From: Solirubrum koreensis
Lineage (GTDB): Bacteria > Bacteroidota > Bacteroidia > Cytophagales > Hymenobacteraceae
Assembly (NCBI RefSeq): GCF_039541855.1
Contig: NZ_BAABHA010000007.1
Span: 1 to 64,000 of the forward strand
Direction: 5' to 3'
Length of the DNA stretch: 64,000 nt
The translations under genes and the position numbers were made by a program. Below, piece after piece: positions 61,310-64,000 of the stretch. Under the pieces are notes generated by a model. It was given only the letters and a program-made list of their open reading frames with translations. It ran no database searches and was not told where the DNA came from. The first letter of the stretch is position 1, and each line of letters starts with the position of its first letter.

Positions 61310-61550
61310 TTTACAAGGACATTATCGTTGATCCAAACATTATGTTCAATTTCACCTTATCCGCTGCTAAAATTTTCATGTACCGACAAAATTTAATGTT
61401 AATATACATTTTTCCAGTACACATATATCATAAACACTATTAATTTCATACACCCGAACTACAAACAAATTTCGGCCCCGTATTAAACTCTGCCCCTCCG
61501 CCAGCGTCTAACCTTCACGCCATCCGCCTCCACCTACTCCCCTAGCCTGC

Positions 61551-62096
61551 TTGGAAGACCAGGAGATACTCGCCCTGTTCGGCGACCCCAGCTCACGCAA
61601 CCTCGCCTTTAACCAACTGGTGCGCAAGTACCAGAGCAAGGTGTATTGGCACGTGCGCAAAATGGTGGTCGACCACGACGACGCCGACGACCTAGTGCAG
61701 GAAGTCTTCATAAAGGTGTGGAAGCACCTGGAAAACTTTCGGCAGGACGCTTCGCTTTACACCTGGATCTACCGCATTGCCACCAACGAGTGCCTGAACT
61801 TCCTGCAAAGCAAGCGGCGCAAGTTTTTCCTGCCCATTAACGACGTAAGCGCCGAGCTGGCCGAAAAGCTGGAAGCCGATGAGAACCTGGCCGGCGACGC
61901 CGTGGAGCTGAAGCTGCAGCAAGCCATACTGCGCCTGCCCGACAAGCAGCGCCTGGTGTTTAACCTGCGCTACTACGACGAGATGCCCTACGAGCAGATG
62001 GCGGAAGTAACCGGTACCAGCGTGGGCGCTCTGAAAGCTTCCTACCATCACGCTGCCAAGAAGATAGAACAGTACGTAAACGAAGCCACCGATTAA
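61551..62096 (+). CDS. RNA polymerase ECF sigma factor
   Basis: A 181-residue sigma factor. Region 2 has FNQLVRKYQSKVYWHVRKM and DADDLVQEVFIKVWKHL; region 4 has LPDKQRLVFNLRYYDEMPYEQMAEVTGTSVGALKASYHHA (read in parts). The only start at the expected place is TTG at 61551 (LEDQEILALFGD, Met by initiation). It begins a three-gene operon with a membrane protein and a Spy-like protein, which suggests envelope-stress control. No target promoter is identified. Confidence 0.93.
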   Translation: MEDQEILALFGDPSSRNLAFNQLVRKYQSKVYWHVRKMVVDHDDADDLVQEVFIKVWKHLENFRQDASLYTWIYRIATNECLNFLQSKRRKFFLPINDVSAELAEKLEADENLAGDAVELKLQQAILRLPDKQRLVFNLRYYDEMPYEQMAEVTGTSVGALKASYHHAAKKIEQYVNEATD

Positions 62097-62120
62097 ACTT
62101 CGCGGCCCCAGCCGCCTCTA

Positions 62121-62606
62121 ATGGATATGAAAACACCTTTTCGTTTGGACGACCACCCACGGCGCCCCCAGCCGCTGGCCCCGCCGCCCGACGCGTACTT
62201 CGATAAGCTCCCGCTGCGCATTATGCAGCGCGTGCAGCCCGCCGAAACCACTCCCGCCTTCGGGTGGCTGCTGGCTTTATCGGCACCGCTACGCACGGCC
62301 CTGGCTTCGGTGGTGCTCCTGCTGGGTTTTGTGGGCGCGTTCTGGCTTACGGGCGCCCCCCAACGGGTGTCTCGTCCGGTGGCTGAGGCTGCCCCCGCAG
62401 CTTCGGCGTCGCAGGTGCTGGCGCAGGTTCCGCAGGCCGAAGTGGCGCAGTATCTGCTTTCCGACGCCGCTCCCCAACTCGCCCTCCTCGACCTGGCCGA
62501 AACCTCCGTGGCCGACCAGGATCTGACCCACGCGTTTCTTCCGGGCTCGGCCGACGATATTCGCGCCGCCCTTGAAGACCAGCCCACCGAGGATATTTAC
62601 CTATAA
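62121..62606 (+). CDS. Membrane protein, possible anti-sigma factor
   Basis: A 161-residue protein with one hydrophobic segment at about residues 56-76 (ASVVLLLGFVGAFWLTGA), a basic and Pro-rich cytoplasmic N-terminus (DDHPRRPQPLAPPP) and an acidic, Ala-rich outer part. It starts 24 bases after the sigma factor stop, an arrangement typical for an anti-sigma factor. No zinc or recognised anti-sigma motif is seen, so the role is inferred from position. Confidence 0.6.
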   Translation: MDMKTPFRLDDHPRRPQPLAPPPDAYFDKLPLRIMQRVQPAETTPAFGWLLALSAPLRTALASVVLLLGFVGAFWLTGAPQRVSRPVAEAAPAASASQVLAQVPQAEVAQYLLSDAAPQLALLDLAETSVADQDLTHAFLPGSADDIRAALEDQPTEDIYL

Positions 62607-62624
62607 GTTTTCCTGCTCTTTCCC

Positions 62625-63134
62625 ATGGCAATCCTTCCCATAAACAAACGTTTTTCCCCGGCTCATTTTGCGTGGGTATTCTTGCTCACGTTGCTGAGCC
62701 TGGGCCAGTCCGCTCAGGCCCAACGCCCCGCTGGCGGCGGGCACGGCGGCCCTCGCTCCGAGCGGCTGGAAGCGGCTCGCGTGGCGTACATCACCGAGAA
62801 GCTGGCCTTATCAACCGAACAGTCGCAGCGCTTCTGGCCGTTGTACAACGAATTCACCGACAAGCGTCGGGACCTGCGCAAGCAGGTGCGGGGTGAAATG
62901 CGCAATCAGGACATTACCGCCATGAGCGACAAAGAGCTGCGGGAATCCATGAACAAGCAGTTTACCATGCGCCAGAACGAGCTGAACCTGGAGAAAGACT
63001 ACCTCGACAAGTTCCAGAAAGTAATTACCCTGCGCCAGGTGGCCCTGCTGTATCAGGCCGAGCGCGACTTTACCAAGGAGCTGCTTAAGCGCCTTAACGG
63101 CCGCCCGGCCCCAAACCCGACGGTAGAGCAGTAA
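62625..63134 (+). CDS. Secreted Spy/CpxP-like protein
   Basis: A 169-residue exported protein, signal peptide to about residue 33 (GQSAQAQ). The mature part is helical, with LALSTEQSQRFWPLYNEFTDKRRDLRKQ, LRESMNKQFTMRQNELNLEKDYLDKFQKVITLRQVALLYQAE (read in parts), the pattern of Spy/CpxP-type sensors and chaperones. As third gene of the sigma operon it may sense envelope damage or metals and signal to the membrane protein. Followed by a terminator. Confidence 0.75.
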   Translation: MAILPINKRFSPAHFAWVFLLTLLSLGQSAQAQRPAGGGHGGPRSERLEAARVAYITEKLALSTEQSQRFWPLYNEFTDKRRDLRKQVRGEMRNQDITAMSDKELRESMNKQFTMRQNELNLEKDYLDKFQKVITLRQVALLYQAERDFTKELLKRLNGRPAPNPTVEQ

Positions 63135-63152
63135 GCCTTGTGTTCAACACTT

Positions 63153-63181
63153 AAAAAGCCCGCCTTCCGGCGGGCTTTTTT
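63153..63181 (+). terminator. Terminator after the sigma operon
   Basis: AAAAAGCCCGCC / GGCGGGCTTTTTT with a TTCC loop, 18 bases after the stop. Confidence 0.92.
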
Positions 63182-63248
63182 GTGAGTTATGCCGAGGCTT
63201 CGGCCCGGATGCCGGCAATTAGCGCCTGACTCTTTCAGCCGGCGGCGG

Positions 63249-63256
63249 TACTTTTG
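63249..63256 (+). promoter_or_regulatory. -7 box of the aminotransferase gene
   Basis: A perfect TAnnTTTG (TACTTTTG) ends 4 bases before the ATG at 63261, implying a leaderless mRNA. The -33 element is weak. Confidence 0.5.
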
Positions 63257-63260
63257 CCCC

Positions 63261-64000
63261 ATGCTTACGCCCCGTCAACTCTTCCTCCGTCATCAGGCCC
63301 AAACTTCCGACACCCCGTTGCTGCTGGAAGTGGAGCGGGCCGAAGGCGTGTGGATGTACGGCCCCGAAGGACAGCGGTACCTCGACCTGATTTCGGGCAT
63401 TGGCGTGAGTAACGTGGGCCACCGCCACCCGCGCGTGCTGGCCGCCATTCAAAACCAGCTCGATAAATACCTGCACCTGATGGTGTACGGTGAGCTGGTG
63501 CAGGCCCCTCCGGCCGAACTGGCCCACGCCCTGCACCAAACCTTACCTCCGCACCTCGACAGCGTTTATTTGGTGAATTCGGGTACCGAAGCGGTAGAAG
63601 GCGCGCTGAAACTGGCTAAGCGCCATACCGGCCGCACCGAACTCATCAGCTGCCACAATGCCTACCACGGCTCTACGCACGGCGCCTTGTCGGTAACGGG
63701 CTCCGAGAACTTCAAGCGCAGCTACCGCCCCTTGCTGCCCGACGTGCGCCACATCCACTACAACAATGTGGCGGACCTAAACCAGATAACCGAGCGCACG
63801 GCCGCCGTTATTGTGGAAACGGTGCAGGGCGAAGCCGGTATTCGGGTGCCCGAAAACGACTACCTGCGCCACCTGCGCCGCCGCTGCGACGAAGTGGGCG
63901 CGTTGCTTATCCTCGACGAAATTCAGTGTGGTTTCGGGCGCACCGGTACTTTCTGGGCTTTCGAGCAATTTGGCATTACGCCCGACATTCTACTGTGTGC
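63261..64000 (+). CDS. Class III pyridoxal-phosphate aminotransferase (partial)
   Basis: The gene runs off the window end; 246 residues are visible. It opens MLTPRQLFLRHQAQTSDTP, then has DLISGIGVSNVGHRHPRV, the phosphate-binding VNSGTEAVEGALKLAKRHTGR, YHGSTHGALSVTG and the cofactor Asp in LLILDEIQCGFGRTG. The Lys that binds the cofactor should lie beyond 64000. Family members act on acetylornithine, 4-aminobutyrate or similar; the exact substrate cannot be told. No stop codon is in the visible part. Confidence 0.92.
   Translation, partial: MLTPRQLFLRHQAQTSDTPLLLEVERAEGVWMYGPEGQRYLDLISGIGVSNVGHRHPRVLAAIQNQLDKYLHLMVYGELVQAPPAELAHALHQTLPPHLDSVYLVNSGTEAVEGALKLAKRHTGRTELISCHNAYHGSTHGALSVTGSENFKRSYRPLLPDVRHIHYNNVADLNQITERTAAVIVETVQGEAGIRVPENDYLRHLRRRCDEVGALLILDEIQCGFGRTGTFWAFEQFGITPDILLC

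Noticed and set aside
1..64000. tRNA, rRNA, CRISPR arrays and prophage genes
   Set aside because: Read for on both strands; no cloverleaf, rRNA core sequence, regularly spaced repeats or phage structural genes were recognised. A covariance search could still find a tRNA missed by eye.

Overview
The window looks like a chromosomal segment of a GC-rich Bacteroidota, most likely Hymenobacter or a close relative in the Cytophagales. The clues are type IX secretion (T9SS) sorting domains at the C-termini of secreted proteins, promoters of the TAnnTTTG type in place of a sigma70 -10 box, few Shine-Dalgarno sequences, a split two-gene transketolase, a membrane urate hydroxylase with a fused cytochrome c, and several lipoproteins. 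No rRNA, tRNA, CRISPR array or prophage was found.

Layout. 1-6 kb: an ABC exporter, a secreted M48-like protein, a PhzF-family protein, MutM and a lipoprotein. 6-11.4 kb (minus strand): a phenylalanine hydroxylase gene (phhA) preceded by a short Tyr-rich leader peptide and an intrinsic terminator, then an Lgt-like membrane enzyme, two secreted proteins, a Tes/MJ0619-like radical SAM protein and two related 90-residue membrane proteins. 11.6-23.4 kb: housekeeping and transport genes (SDR, TauE/SafE, MFS, LLM oxidoreductase, bile-acid-symporter family, a T9SS cargo, an ankyrin protein, a Cfa-type methyltransferase). 23.5-31 kb: a complete urate-to-ureidoglycolate pathway (puuD divergent from allB-allC-allE-uraD-uraH) with a CitE/aldolase-like DUF6986 gene at its end. 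31-37.6 kb: a YgiD-like dioxygenase, a Crp-family regulator, a Vat-like acetyltransferase, and a TonB siderophore receptor with a PepSY membrane protein. 37.7-50.5 kb: dnaB, mpl, hydrolases, an M48 lipoprotein, an M23 peptidase, a large secreted endonuclease, a lipocalin and a peroxiredoxin. 50.6-55 kb: the two transketolase halves separated by three unrelated genes. 57.0-61.5 kb: an AT-rich island with an amidohydrolase-like protein lacking its metal-binding residues and a serine hydrolase, split by a decayed GC-rich IS5-type element. 61.5-64 kb: an ECF sigma/membrane/Spy-like operon and the start of a class III aminotransferase.

The most interesting element is the phhA leader at 11237-11429: a 34-codon reading frame with four consecutive Tyr codons, then a perfect 11-bp terminator hairpin with a U tract 24 bases before the phhA start. 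Since PhhA makes tyrosine from phenylalanine, this is what a tyrosine-sensing transcription attenuator should look like. Other leads are the purine cluster's unassigned last gene, the radical SAM/Lgt-like neighbourhood, genes whose -7 box sits 5-6 bases before the ATG (probable leaderless mRNAs), and three palindromic intergenic repeats.
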